DNA of 26,798 bases. Source: a virus. The stretch lies in the IMG/VR virus record IMGVR_UViG_3300027704_000132, positions 1 to 26,798 of that record, one strand, 5' to 3'. This document shows, in pieces, positions 15,249-21,225 of the stretch. The position numbers and the translations under genes are program-made. The notes under the pieces were generated by a model. That model was given only the letters and a program-made list of their open reading frames with translations. It did no database searches and was not told the DNA's origin. How positions within the stretch are numbered: the first letter of the stretch is position 1; every line of letters begins with the position of its first letter.

Positions 15249-15961
15249 TATCTTTCTCCTTTAGTGTATAAATAATCTACTTTCGTAGTAGTCCGAGGGT
15301 ACTCAAACCCATTCCATACTATCTGTTGCAAGTCGCTACGCAACTGCCAATCACTAGCAGTACATATGTCAGCTACTATTTCCTGTGATGATGAGTCGAG
15401 CCATGTTTCTTTAGCTATGTACTTACCTGTCGCTTGGTATGTTTGTTTCTTCTGTTGCATTTTGTAGATAGCGACTATTGCAGGTATTACTTCGTTAATG
15501 AGTATCGGGGATACTATTTTCTTGTACTCTGGGTTGGGTGTCTGAACTTTTATCATACCCATTGGTACAGGTAAACGCTCTGCACCTGCCCAGTAAGCCA
15601 AGGCATGATGCACATGCTTGCCTAAGTACATAGGCTTAGTTAGGTGTTGCCTACCCTTTAGCACAACGGCAACATTCTGCTCATGGTCAATAGCTAACTC
15701 CTGCATACCATGATGGGTTATCCATGCCTTCTTGACTGGCTCGGTACACTCTTTGTCGAGGTACAACTGTGGACACTCTTTGTCTGTCGTCGCTACTAAC
15801 TGTATGCCGTAGTCGTCGTACATACGCCTGTCATACTGTTGTATATAACTCTTTACCATAACCTCACCAGTATCAAACTCTACCATGCCACCATTGGTAG
15901 CGTGAAACGCTTGGAATCTATCCCAAGATTTACTTTGGTGGTCAAATTTAAACTTCTTCAT
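15248..15961 (-). CDS. Unknown protein, 237 aa, in the MoxR/VWA gene string
   Basis: A soluble protein with strand-rich first half (GGMVEFDTGEVMVKSYIQQ, KAWITHHGMQELAID, NVAVVLKGRQHL) and a helical second half (ILINEVIPAIVAIYKMQQKK). A variant of the conserved dyad (GTATC-GGG-GATAC) lies inside the gene at 15502-15514. No family recognised. The start at 15961 overlaps the stop of the 79-aa gene as ATGA with GAGGAGG upstream. Confidence 0.6.
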   Translation of the reverse strand: MKKFKFDHQSKSWDRFQAFHATNGGMVEFDTGEVMVKSYIQQYDRRMYDDYGIQLVATTDKECPQLYLDKECTEPVKKAWITHHGMQELAIDHEQNVAVVLKGRQHLTKPMYLGKHVHHALAYWAGAERLPVPMGMIKVQTPNPEYKKIVSPILINEVIPAIVAIYKMQQKKQTYQATGKYIAKETWLDSSSQEIVADICTASDWQLRSDLQQIVWNGFEYPRTTTKVDYLYTKGER

Positions 15962-16197
15962 TTGTATTCCTCCTCATCTGCCCAATGGTAAAAACCTTTA
16001 GGCGTTTCATCATCATCATTCATACCACACTCACAACTTACACCATCTTTTAGTTGTCCATCTGGCCAAGCACAATCGTCACAAGTGAACTCTTGCTCGT
16101 ACTCGGGTTCGGGTTCGGGTGGTATTATCCGTTCAGCAGTTAAGTTTGCAATGACTTGCTCTAACTCTGCAATTTTTTTATCTTTACTTGTACTCAT
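15958..16197 (-). CDS. Small acidic protein with CxxC/CxC zinc-ribbon-like site, 79 aa
   Basis: An N-terminal coiled-coil-like helix (KDKKIAELEQVIANLTAE), an acidic Pro/Glu linker, then C39-x2-C42 and C55-x-C57, which could hold one zinc. The C-terminus is acidic and aromatic (GFYHWADEEEYK). A small zinc-binding adaptor is likely; partner unknown. It starts inside the end of the VWA gene (ATGA overlap, GGAG), so it is probably made together with it. Confidence 0.6.
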   Translation of the reverse strand: MSTSKDKKIAELEQVIANLTAERIIPPEPEPEYEQEFTCDDCAWPDGQLKDGVSCECGMNDDDETPKGFYHWADEEEYK

Positions 16198-17360
16198 AAT
16201 TGCTCCATATTAAATGTAATTACCTCACCGAATGGAAAGGTATCCTTATCAGTCGTTACCCACACAGTATCTATTGCAGGTTCGTCTAAGTCGTTTTGGT
16301 CGCCCCACCCATCTGTGAAGTAAACTAGACACTCTACCTCGCCTGCATATGAGTCGAGCCAGTCGAACACAGGCTTGAACGAAGTACCACCGCCACCTAC
16401 AGGCTCGAGAGTTATCGGTAACTCGTCGGGTGTGTACTCTCGTATGCCACCAATCTCATAGTCGCAGTAGATAACAGTAACTTTCTCGGGTAAGCAAGTT
16501 TCCATTATGCGATTGATGTGTGCGTTGAAGTGGGATAAGTCTTTATTGTTTAGACTGCCCGAGGTGTCTACCGCTACTACTACCTCGCCCATGCGTGGTA
16601 TGTAGTCGTAGCCTGGGAGATACATACCCTGACCGACGAAACGACGATTAGGTCTGTTCCATGAGTAACCATCTCTAACCTTGGCATGCATGTATCTCTC
16701 TAACTTCTCGTGCCAAGGAGTTACTACATTAATCATATCGTCTACTAATCGCTTGATAGACTCGGGTAACTTACCCGAAGATTGGGCAGCTTTTGCCGAC
16801 TGAATGGTATCAATCTTAGCTTGAGCCTCGAGGGCGTGTATCTGTGAGTCGTCTAGTGCTTGACCATCGTCGTCAGTAGCATCACCTACATCTTGACCTA
16901 TACCGCCTTGGCCTAAGTCATTGTCGTCCTCGTCGTATAATTCCTCGGACGCATAACTTCTACCATTGTCGAGAGTGATACCGCCATCAATGAAGTCACC
17001 TACTTTGGCATCTATGAGTGTGTCGTTGATGACTTTGTCACATGCTACATTCCATGCCATGTGGTCTCGATGTTTGCGTCGTAGTGCATGAGATAACATG
17101 TAGTGCAAAGCCTCGTGAGCCATAAGAAACATAATGTTCTTGACTGTCAAAGGCTCTACCCATGCAGGATTGAGTATCATCTGACCTGTCGCTGACATAC
17201 CCGCTGTGGGTACTTCGTCTCCATATTTGATAGGTCGCCTAGATACGGCAGTACCAAAGAATGGGTGGTCGAGTATCAACAAAGCTTTCGCCTTGCCGAC
17301 CTTACGCTCGACCTCTGCTTGGTTAACAGTATCCGAGATACTAATTGTATTAGCAGTCAT
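16194..17360 (-). CDS. VWA-domain protein with metallopeptidase-like N-terminus (DUF2201/CobT-like)
   Basis: A 388-aa protein. The N-terminal half has a zinc-peptidase signature HEALH (His82, Glu83, His86) in a helix, LMAHEALHYMLSH, as in the DUF2201 N-terminal domain. A long acidic linker follows (about 140-175). Residues about 255-385 are a von Willebrand A domain: MIDAS motif DTSGS (265-269), Thr326 in GGGGTSF and Asp350 in YFTDGWG, so metal-dependent partner binding is intact. Such proteins work with MoxR-type AAA ATPases, as in CobS/CobT chelatase and RavA/ViaA; the ATPase lies two genes upstream. The first codons contain an exact copy of the conserved dyad (17329-17341). Whether the HExxH site cuts protein is unknown. 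Confidence 0.82.
   Translation of the reverse strand: MTANTISISDTVNQAEVERKVGKAKALLILDHPFFGTAVSRRPIKYGDEVPTAGMSATGQMILNPAWVEPLTVKNIMFLMAHEALHYMLSHALRRKHRDHMAWNVACDKVINDTLIDAKVGDFIDGGITLDNGRSYASEELYDEDDNDLGQGGIGQDVGDATDDDGQALDDSQIHALEAQAKIDTIQSAKAAQSSGKLPESIKRLVDDMINVVTPWHEKLERYMHAKVRDGYSWNRPNRRFVGQGMYLPGYDYIPRMGEVVVAVDTSGSLNNKDLSHFNAHINRIMETCLPEKVTVIYCDYEIGGIREYTPDELPITLEPVGGGGTSFKPVFDWLDSYAGEVECLVYFTDGWGDQNDLDEPAIDTVWVTTDKDTFPFGEVITFNMEQL
17329..17341. repeat. Conserved dyad copy in the VWA gene start
   Basis: GTATCCGAGATAC lies over codons 7-11 of the VWA gene. The flanks AACA and AATT also match the copy at 18321-18333 when that is read on the other strand, so these two share about 20 bases with one or two differences. 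Confidence 0.75.
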
Positions 17361-17361
17361 G

Positions 17362-18384
17362 CTACACCAACCCTGTCATGTTGCGAACTAGTTCATCTAT
17401 CTTGGTAACCGCTTGCTCACGAGATGATTTATGGGTGCGAAGTAACTCTTTACCCATCTCACTAGAGTACGAACTAACTAAATCTCTAAGGTCGTCTATC
17501 TGACCTTGCATCATAGCGTCGTCGCTGATGTTGATTTTGTTCATACGCTCCGACACTTCTACTAAGTTGTCGACTAAGGTATCTCTGAACACAGAGCCGT
17601 CAGTACCTATCGGTACGGATAGCTTGGCGATTGCTCGTTGCATTGGCTCTATCATTGACTGAAGCACATGCTGATTAGCATTTACCTCGGCGTCATGTAG
17701 TTGTTGTTGCAATGAGTCTTTATCCTCGTCGGATATGCCTACTCTGAAATCACCAGTAGTTGGTACTGGCATGTAGCGTATGTTGATACCGAATTTTGAT
17801 CGAAGTTCGTCGACCTCGGGATAGTCACTAGCGTTGGCTAAGTTTGGTTTGCCTTTGGCTATTGATATCTGTGTCAAGCGGTCAAGGTCTGCCTTGACTT
17901 CCTCGTCCCAAAACAAGCACAGAGTGTCGACTGCTTTATATGCTGAGTCAACACGCTGACGAAGTCCACTAGTAAATTCCATGTAGTGGTCTATGTTGAG
18001 CATGTCTACACCAGTAGTCCATGGCACAGTATTGTCTTTGACATATGTATAGACATCTGTAAATCTGCTGATGGTAGCTTTGACTCTGTTATCTCTACCC
18101 TCGAACAAATGCTTGTTGACATTACCCGCACCATACTTCTTGCTTTCTTCTTGGTCTAGCTTGTATGGTGAATACATATTACGCTTGACACTTATCAGTA
18201 CTGCTTTCTCGTCAAGACCTTTGATGTTGACTGCCAGTTTATTAACTAGCACACCCTTAGTCGTCGGTGTTACAGGCGATGAGTCGAGCGGTACTGCTTG
18301 TCCAGTCGGTGGCGTAATTGGTATCTCGGATACTGTTTCCGTGGCAACTGCGTTGCTGATTGCATTTGATAGTATGTTATTCAT
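17362..18384 (-). CDS. Middle protein of the MoxR/VWA trio, 340 aa, unknown
   Basis: The first 45 residues are polar, low-complexity and probably disordered. The rest is helical, with DMLNIDHYMEFTSGLRQRVD, LCLFWDEEVKADLDRL and a long helical C-terminus. No catalytic motif seen. Comparable three-gene sets (AAA ATPase, helical middle protein, VWA/peptidase) occur in phages and bacteria, where the middle protein may be the adaptor or the substrate binder; here that is context only. Its start overlaps the ATPase stop as TAATG with GGGAGGA, and its own end is one base from the VWA gene, so the three are translated together. An exact dyad copy lies in codons 17-21 (18321-18333). Confidence 0.7.
   Translation of the reverse strand: MNNILSNAISNAVATETVSEIPITPPTGQAVPLDSSPVTPTTKGVLVNKLAVNIKGLDEKAVLISVKRNMYSPYKLDQEESKKYGAGNVNKHLFEGRDNRVKATISRFTDVYTYVKDNTVPWTTGVDMLNIDHYMEFTSGLRQRVDSAYKAVDTLCLFWDEEVKADLDRLTQISIAKGKPNLANASDYPEVDELRSKFGINIRYMPVPTTGDFRVGISDEDKDSLQQQLHDAEVNANQHVLQSMIEPMQRAIAKLSVPIGTDGSVFRDTLVDNLVEVSERMNKINISDDAMMQGQIDDLRDLVSSYSSEMGKELLRTHKSSREQAVTKIDELVRNMTGLV
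18321..18333. repeat. Conserved dyad copy in the 340-aa gene start
   Basis: GTATCTCGGATAC on the + strand, that is GTATCCGAGATAC on the - strand. It lies over codons 17-21 of the middle gene of the trio, in the polar, probably disordered start of the protein, where the protein sequence is free to vary. Confidence 0.75.
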
Positions 18385-19397
18385 TAGTTTCCTCCCATGA
18401 ATATGTCTTTGTTAGCAACTGCCCAGTCAATGAATTGCTTAGTCTGTTGCAGTTTAGGGTGTAGGCGTAACGCATCTGTTACATACACCATCTGAAATTC
18501 CTTCGGCATACGCGACATGAATATCATATCTCGCTCGAACGCCTCGGGTTCTGTGGTCATAGACAACGCCGTTGATACTGCATACTTTACGGCAGGCTCG
18601 TCGGGTATCTCTATCTTGTCGGGTGATAACCTAATTGCGTCAATGCTCGGCATCTTGCCCATCAAGTCTCTCGCTGCAACCCACTCGGCTGCTGCTCCCT
18701 CACCTACTTTGCCCTCACATGCCATCATGTATAGGTCTGTCGGTAAGTCGTTGGGTACTTCGGTGAACAGTTGCGACCATGCTCGTTGTGTCGGATTGAC
18801 TGAGCGACTGGCGTCGAAGTCATTGAGCAGTTGTGGTCGCATACGCAAGAACGCAATACCGAGTGGCTCGATATCATTCTCCATTGCCCAACCGCACCAG
18901 TCGTCCAGAGATGTTTCCATCTCGAACTCGTACATTCTATTGGATAAGTGGGTAAGCAGTTGTTTCGCACCTGCTCTATCTTCCACACGATTACCAGTAA
19001 CAAGAAAACGAATGTCTTTGTCTAGCTTGAAAGTTGGTGTGGTACGCTCGAGCAGAAAGCCCGCCGCCCATGTTTGGTGATGAGTCGACGATTGCGGTAA
19101 CTCCTCTAACACTATCAGTCCTGCACCTGTGCCTTCGCGGAACTTGTAAAACATCTCGGTAGGGTTGAAGCGTGTCTGTCCGTCAACTACTGATGGTACA
19201 CCTGTAAAGTCTACTACATCATGGTTGTTGACATGCACTATCAGTATCCTATCTTCTGCTATGCCTAAGTTACGCCCGACCTGTAAACATGCGTCGGACT
19301 TACCCATTCCTGGCTTACCTTTAAAGAACGGTACGGCAGTCGGTGATTTGCGTAATATTTGAGTAGCTACGCTTACTACTTGATTGATTGATGGCAT
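18384..19397 (-). CDS. MoxR/CobS-type AAA ATPase
   Basis: A 337-aa AAA ATPase. Walker A is GKPGMGKS (27-34). The Walker B strand reads LIVLEEL (94-100), with Glu where Asp is usual. A sensor-1 strand follows (FLVTGNR) and an arginine-finger region (LLTHLSNRMYEFEM). The NNHDVVDFTGVP insert and the overall length match MoxR/CobS ATPases, which remodel protein complexes through a VWA partner. It is the first large gene of the trio and has the best ribosome site of the group (AAGGAGGG before ATG 19397). Confidence 0.85.
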   Translation of the reverse strand: MPSINQVVSVATQILRKSPTAVPFFKGKPGMGKSDACLQVGRNLGIAEDRILIVHVNNHDVVDFTGVPSVVDGQTRFNPTEMFYKFREGTGAGLIVLEELPQSSTHHQTWAAGFLLERTTPTFKLDKDIRFLVTGNRVEDRAGAKQLLTHLSNRMYEFEMETSLDDWCGWAMENDIEPLGIAFLRMRPQLLNDFDASRSVNPTQRAWSQLFTEVPNDLPTDLYMMACEGKVGEGAAAEWVAARDLMGKMPSIDAIRLSPDKIEIPDEPAVKYAVSTALSMTTEPEAFERDMIFMSRMPKEFQMVYVTDALRLHPKLQQTKQFIDWAVANKDIFMGGN

Positions 19398-19418
19398 TAT
19401 GCCCTCCTTGGTTTAAAG

Positions 19419-19574
19419 TTAAAGTAATCTACTTGCAATAGCATGAAGCACCATTGCTGAATACAGACAACTGACTGTAATCGTAGCTAACATTATGTAC
19501 TTGATGTATTTGGCAAGTACTCTCTTGGTTGTAAGTTGAACTTGTACTACTTGTATATTTCGCATTTGTTTCAT
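19419..19574 (-). CDS. Small single-span membrane protein, 51 aa
   Basis: ATG at 19574 has AAAGGAG at ideal distance. The product starts with a basic, polar segment (MKQMRNIQVVQVQLTTKRVL) and has one hydrophobic helix (YIMLATITVSCLYSAMVL) near the C-terminus; stop TAA at 19421-19419. It is the first gene of the long - strand unit, directly downstream of a copy of the duplicated 16-base element. A small inner-membrane early protein; function unknown. Confidence 0.65.
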   Translation of the reverse strand: MKQMRNIQVVQVQLTTKRVLAKYIKYIMLATITVSCLYSAMVLHAIASRLL

Positions 19575-19594
19575 GTGTTTCTCCTTTGGCATTG

Positions 19595-19610
19595 ATATAC
19601 CTATGAGTCG
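19595..19610 (-). promoter_or_regulatory. Duplicated 16-base element, copy A
   Basis: ATATACCTATGAGTCG is identical to 19916-19931. Read on the - strand it is CGACTCATAGGTATAT, and copy A ends 20 bases before the ATG of the first - strand gene. TATATC or TATATG at its end may serve as a -10 box; no good -35 is seen. Confidence 0.4.
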
Positions 19611-19632
19611 AGCGGTTGTAATAAGTCGCTTG

Positions 19633-19903
19633 AATAAGACAATTTGATAATGACTTAATCAATAAAGAACAACGACTTACTTTGGAATAAGACAATAAGA
19701 CAGTTTGAAACAGAGAGAGTATCCGAGATACTAAATCGTCTGCATTTTGAGGATATTTGTAAGAGTTCATAATCATTTCTATATATATTATTTATTAATG
19801 TCTTATTGTCTTATTGTCTTAATAGGCACTTGCAACCCTAACTGTATAAGCGTTCTTGTATTAAGACAAAGTTCTATATATTGTCTCAATGCGTGTCTTA
19901 TTG
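19633..19903. other. AT-rich repeat region, candidate replication origin or control region
   Basis: The 450 bases between 19575 and 20025 hold no convincing gene. AATAAGACA occurs at 19633, 19686 and 19694; its complement TGTCTTATT at 19799 and 19894; TTGTCTTA is repeated three times with an 8-base period from 19799 to 19822; TTAAGACAA is at 19861. Between the two opposed groups is a very AT-rich stretch (19776-19798, TATATATATTATTTATTAA). Opposed iteron-like repeats around an AT-rich core are typical of origins or of multi-site operators. One conserved dyad (19719-19731) lies inside. Confidence 0.45.
19719..19731. repeat. Conserved dyad copy in the repeat region
   Basis: GTATCCGAGATAC with arms extended by A/T (AGTATC...GATACT). 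Placed between the first group of AATAAGACA repeats and the AT-rich core. Confidence 0.8.
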
Positions 19904-19915
19904 CAGTCGGCGTGC

Positions 19916-19931
19916 ATATACCTATGAGTCG
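19916..19931 (-). promoter_or_regulatory. Duplicated 16-base element, copy B
   Basis: Identical to 19595-19610 over 16 bases. It lies 12 bases from the dyad at 19944-19956, as if the two belong to one control unit. Confidence 0.4.
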
Positions 19932-19943
19932 TGCCTCAATTAA

Positions 19944-19956
19944 GTATCCGAGATAC
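19944..19956. repeat. Conserved dyad copy beside duplicated element B
   Basis: GTATCCGAGATAC. Read on the - strand the longer context GCAATGAGTATC-N3-GATACTTAATTG matches the copy at 20508-20534 in both flanks, with the spacer inverted (TCG in place of CGA). Confidence 0.8.
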
Positions 19957-19988
19957 TCATTGCTGACAGAATTTACGACCAGACGCAC

Positions 19989-20012
19989 GAAAACCCCGAC
20001 CGAAGTCGGGGT
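19989..20012 (-). terminator. Rho-independent terminator of the 154-aa gene
   Basis: Read on the - strand, CCCCGAC-TTCG-GTCGGGG is a 7-bp GC-rich stem (8 with the closing A-T) with the very stable C(UUCG)G loop, followed by TTTTCG. It begins about 14 bases after the stop at 20026. Strong and textbook in form. Confidence 0.88.
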
Positions 20013-20025
20013 AGTCATTTTGATA

Positions 20026-20490
20026 TTAGTAGTCAAGAACATTAACCACTTTAGTCATTTGAGCCTTAGTCAGTCCAAACTCTTTTACAACTTTTTGAGC
20101 CTGTTCCTTTGCAGTTCTCTCGCTGACTGTAACCTTAGTAGTAATAAACTTGTAAGGCTTTGGATTTCTAGCAAGTTCGGACTCGGTGAAGTGTCCAGCT
20201 TTGGTTAGTGGCTTACTAGCTTTCATTAACGAAGTGCGTTCAGTCAATGACTCTTTAGCGGTTAGACCGAACACAAGCCTTTGAGTTGCTGACTTATTGA
20301 TACGGTTTTGAATACGCTTGATTGATTGAGCGTTGCCGTCAATGTGTGCGTACTCGGTTACCCATGCGAGGTAGCTTGGGTTGTCAGTCTTAGAACGAAT
20401 GACCGAGCTGATTATTTTATTAAGCTCAACACCTAACTTAGAGGCGTTGTCGCTATCCATGTGTAACTTTTGAAAGTCTTTTGTTTCCAT
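20026..20490 (-). CDS. Stand-alone early gene, 154 aa, unknown (candidate regulator)
   Basis: The start is taken as ATG 20490 because AGGAG lies five bases before it; a TTG at 20511 is in frame but has no site. The protein is basic and helical: SSVIRSKTDNPSYLAWVTEY, NAQSIKRIQNRINKSATQRL, and a C-terminal EQAQKVVKEFGLTKAQMTKV that could be a helix-turn-helix. I recognise no family. It has its own leader carrying the conserved dyad and its own strong terminator, so it is a separate transcript at the head of the - strand. That layout fits an early regulator or host-takeover protein. Confidence 0.7.
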   Translation of the reverse strand: METKDFQKLHMDSDNASKLGVELNKIISSVIRSKTDNPSYLAWVTEYAHIDGNAQSIKRIQNRINKSATQRLVFGLTAKESLTERTSLMKASKPLTKAGHFTESELARNPKPYKFITTKVTVSERTAKEQAQKVVKEFGLTKAQMTKVVNVLDY

Positions 20491-20507
20491 TGTATCTCCT
20501 AGTGTGT

Positions 20508-20534
20508 GCAATGAGTATCCGAGATACTAATTGC
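20508..20534. repeat. Conserved dyad, longest copy, in the leader of the 154-aa gene
   Basis: GCAATgAGTATC-CGA-GATACTaATTGC is a 27-base dyad with only one unpaired position in each arm (core 20515-20527). It lies 18 bases before the ATG at 20490. A TATAAG box (- strand, 20540-20535) directly upstream would put the transcription start within or beside the dyad, the usual place for a repressor site. Confidence 0.8.
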
Positions 20535-20764
20535 TTATAGTCTGACTAAGTCATTATTGACTTAACCCCTATACTGTAGGGGAGTAGTCCGTTGCTAGGG
20601 GAGGGGTAGGGAACACTCGCAGGTGGACACCCACCCAGTACTTAGGTAGCCCGTACATCAAAACTAGATTTTTATACATAGATATCATTTTGAACCGCAT
20701 AGTAAAAATTCGCCCACAAAAAAAATTCCCCCTGTTAAAATGAGCAAAACGGAGGTACGATATT
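20535..20764. promoter_or_regulatory. Divergent control region between early and late units
   Basis: No convincing gene lies here. Structures seen: TAAGTCA-TTAT-TGACTTA (20547-20564, perfect 7-bp arms), CCCCTA-TACTG-TAGGGG (20566-20582), GGTGG-ACAC-CCACC (20622-20635), a G-rich run (20594-20611), and an AT-rich stretch with TTTTTATACATAG near 20670. It must hold the promoters for the leftward 154-aa gene and the rightward terminase/head genes. No full -35/-10 pair is clear for the rightward unit. Confidence 0.5.
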
Positions 20765-20881
20765 ATGAGAGAATTAAAATTCTTCTTTAACATGATAAGT
20801 TTTTTGATGTTAGGTACAATCACCGGAAGCATCGTGTACTTAGCACTATGGTTTAAACATTACGAGCATTACATACTATGA
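20765..20881 (+). CDS. Small single-span membrane protein, 38 aa, before terminase
   Basis: GGAGG lies nine bases before ATG 20765. The product is MRELKFFFN followed by one hydrophobic helix (MISFLMLGTITGSIVYLALW) and a His/Tyr-rich end. Its TGA overlaps the terminase small subunit ATG (ATGA), so it is translated with the packaging genes. Size and layout would suit a small holin or other inner-membrane factor, but no lysis gene is nearby and the role is open. Confidence 0.65.
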   Translation: MRELKFFFNMISFLMLGTITGSIVYLALWFKHYEHYIL

Positions 20882-21225
20882 GTAACCAAGTAGATAAACT
20901 CACTAGTCCTGATTTCGAGCACACCTCGATATTATCCAGAGGACAGTTGCAGATGATCGAAGACGATCCGACCAAGATGGAGACGTTAGCGAGACTTATG
21001 GGAGCTGTCAACTTAGACAACCTATTCCGTCACATGCAGAACCCCACCATCAATCCAGCCACTAGACTAGAGTTTCAGAAGATGCTGAACAAACTAGGAA
21101 AGCTTGAGCCAGATGGTAAGGACGTTGTAGGTACAGCCGGTGGCCCTCAAGTAGTTATTAACATAACTCGAGCCAAAGATAACGAAATTGTTATCGATGG
21201 TGCTGCTACAGAAATCGAGGCATGA
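20878..21225 (+). CDS. terS: Terminase small subunit (probable)
   Basis: A 115-aa protein directly before the large terminase, with which it overlaps by ATGA. Helical centre (KMETLARLMGAVNLDNLFRH, then PATRLEFQKMLNKLGKL) fits the oligomerising core of small terminases that recognise the packaging site. The end (GGPQVVINITRAKDNEIVID) is strand-forming, as in several small terminases where it contacts the large subunit or forms the central channel. Sequence identity to known families cannot be judged by eye; the call rests mainly on position, size and layout. Confidence 0.7.
   Translation: MSNQVDKLTSPDFEHTSILSRGQLQMIEDDPTKMETLARLMGAVNLDNLFRHMQNPTINPATRLEFQKMLNKLGKLEPDGKDVVGTAGGPQVVINITRAKDNEIVIDGAATEIEA

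Noticed and set aside
19429-19776. 115-aa - strand frame overlapping the small membrane gene
   Set aside because: No ribosome site, low-complexity composition, and it covers the 51-aa gene that has a clear start in another frame.
19803-20042. 79-aa - strand frame across the terminator and a dyad
   Set aside because: Part of it looks protein-like, but there is no ribosome site, it runs through a very strong terminator hairpin and a conserved dyad, and it overlaps the repeats. It could at most be a gene remnant.
19747-20208. 153-aa + strand frame
   Set aside because: Antisense to the 154-aa gene and through repeats; no ribosome site and unnatural composition.
20740-20790. 16-codon + strand mini-frame beginning ATGAGCAAAACGG
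   Set aside because: It starts before the ribosome site of the 38-aa gene and has no ribosome site of its own.
20569-20832. 87-aa - strand frame in the divergent region
   Set aside because: Overlaps the well-supported + strand small membrane gene and G-rich dyads; no ribosome site.
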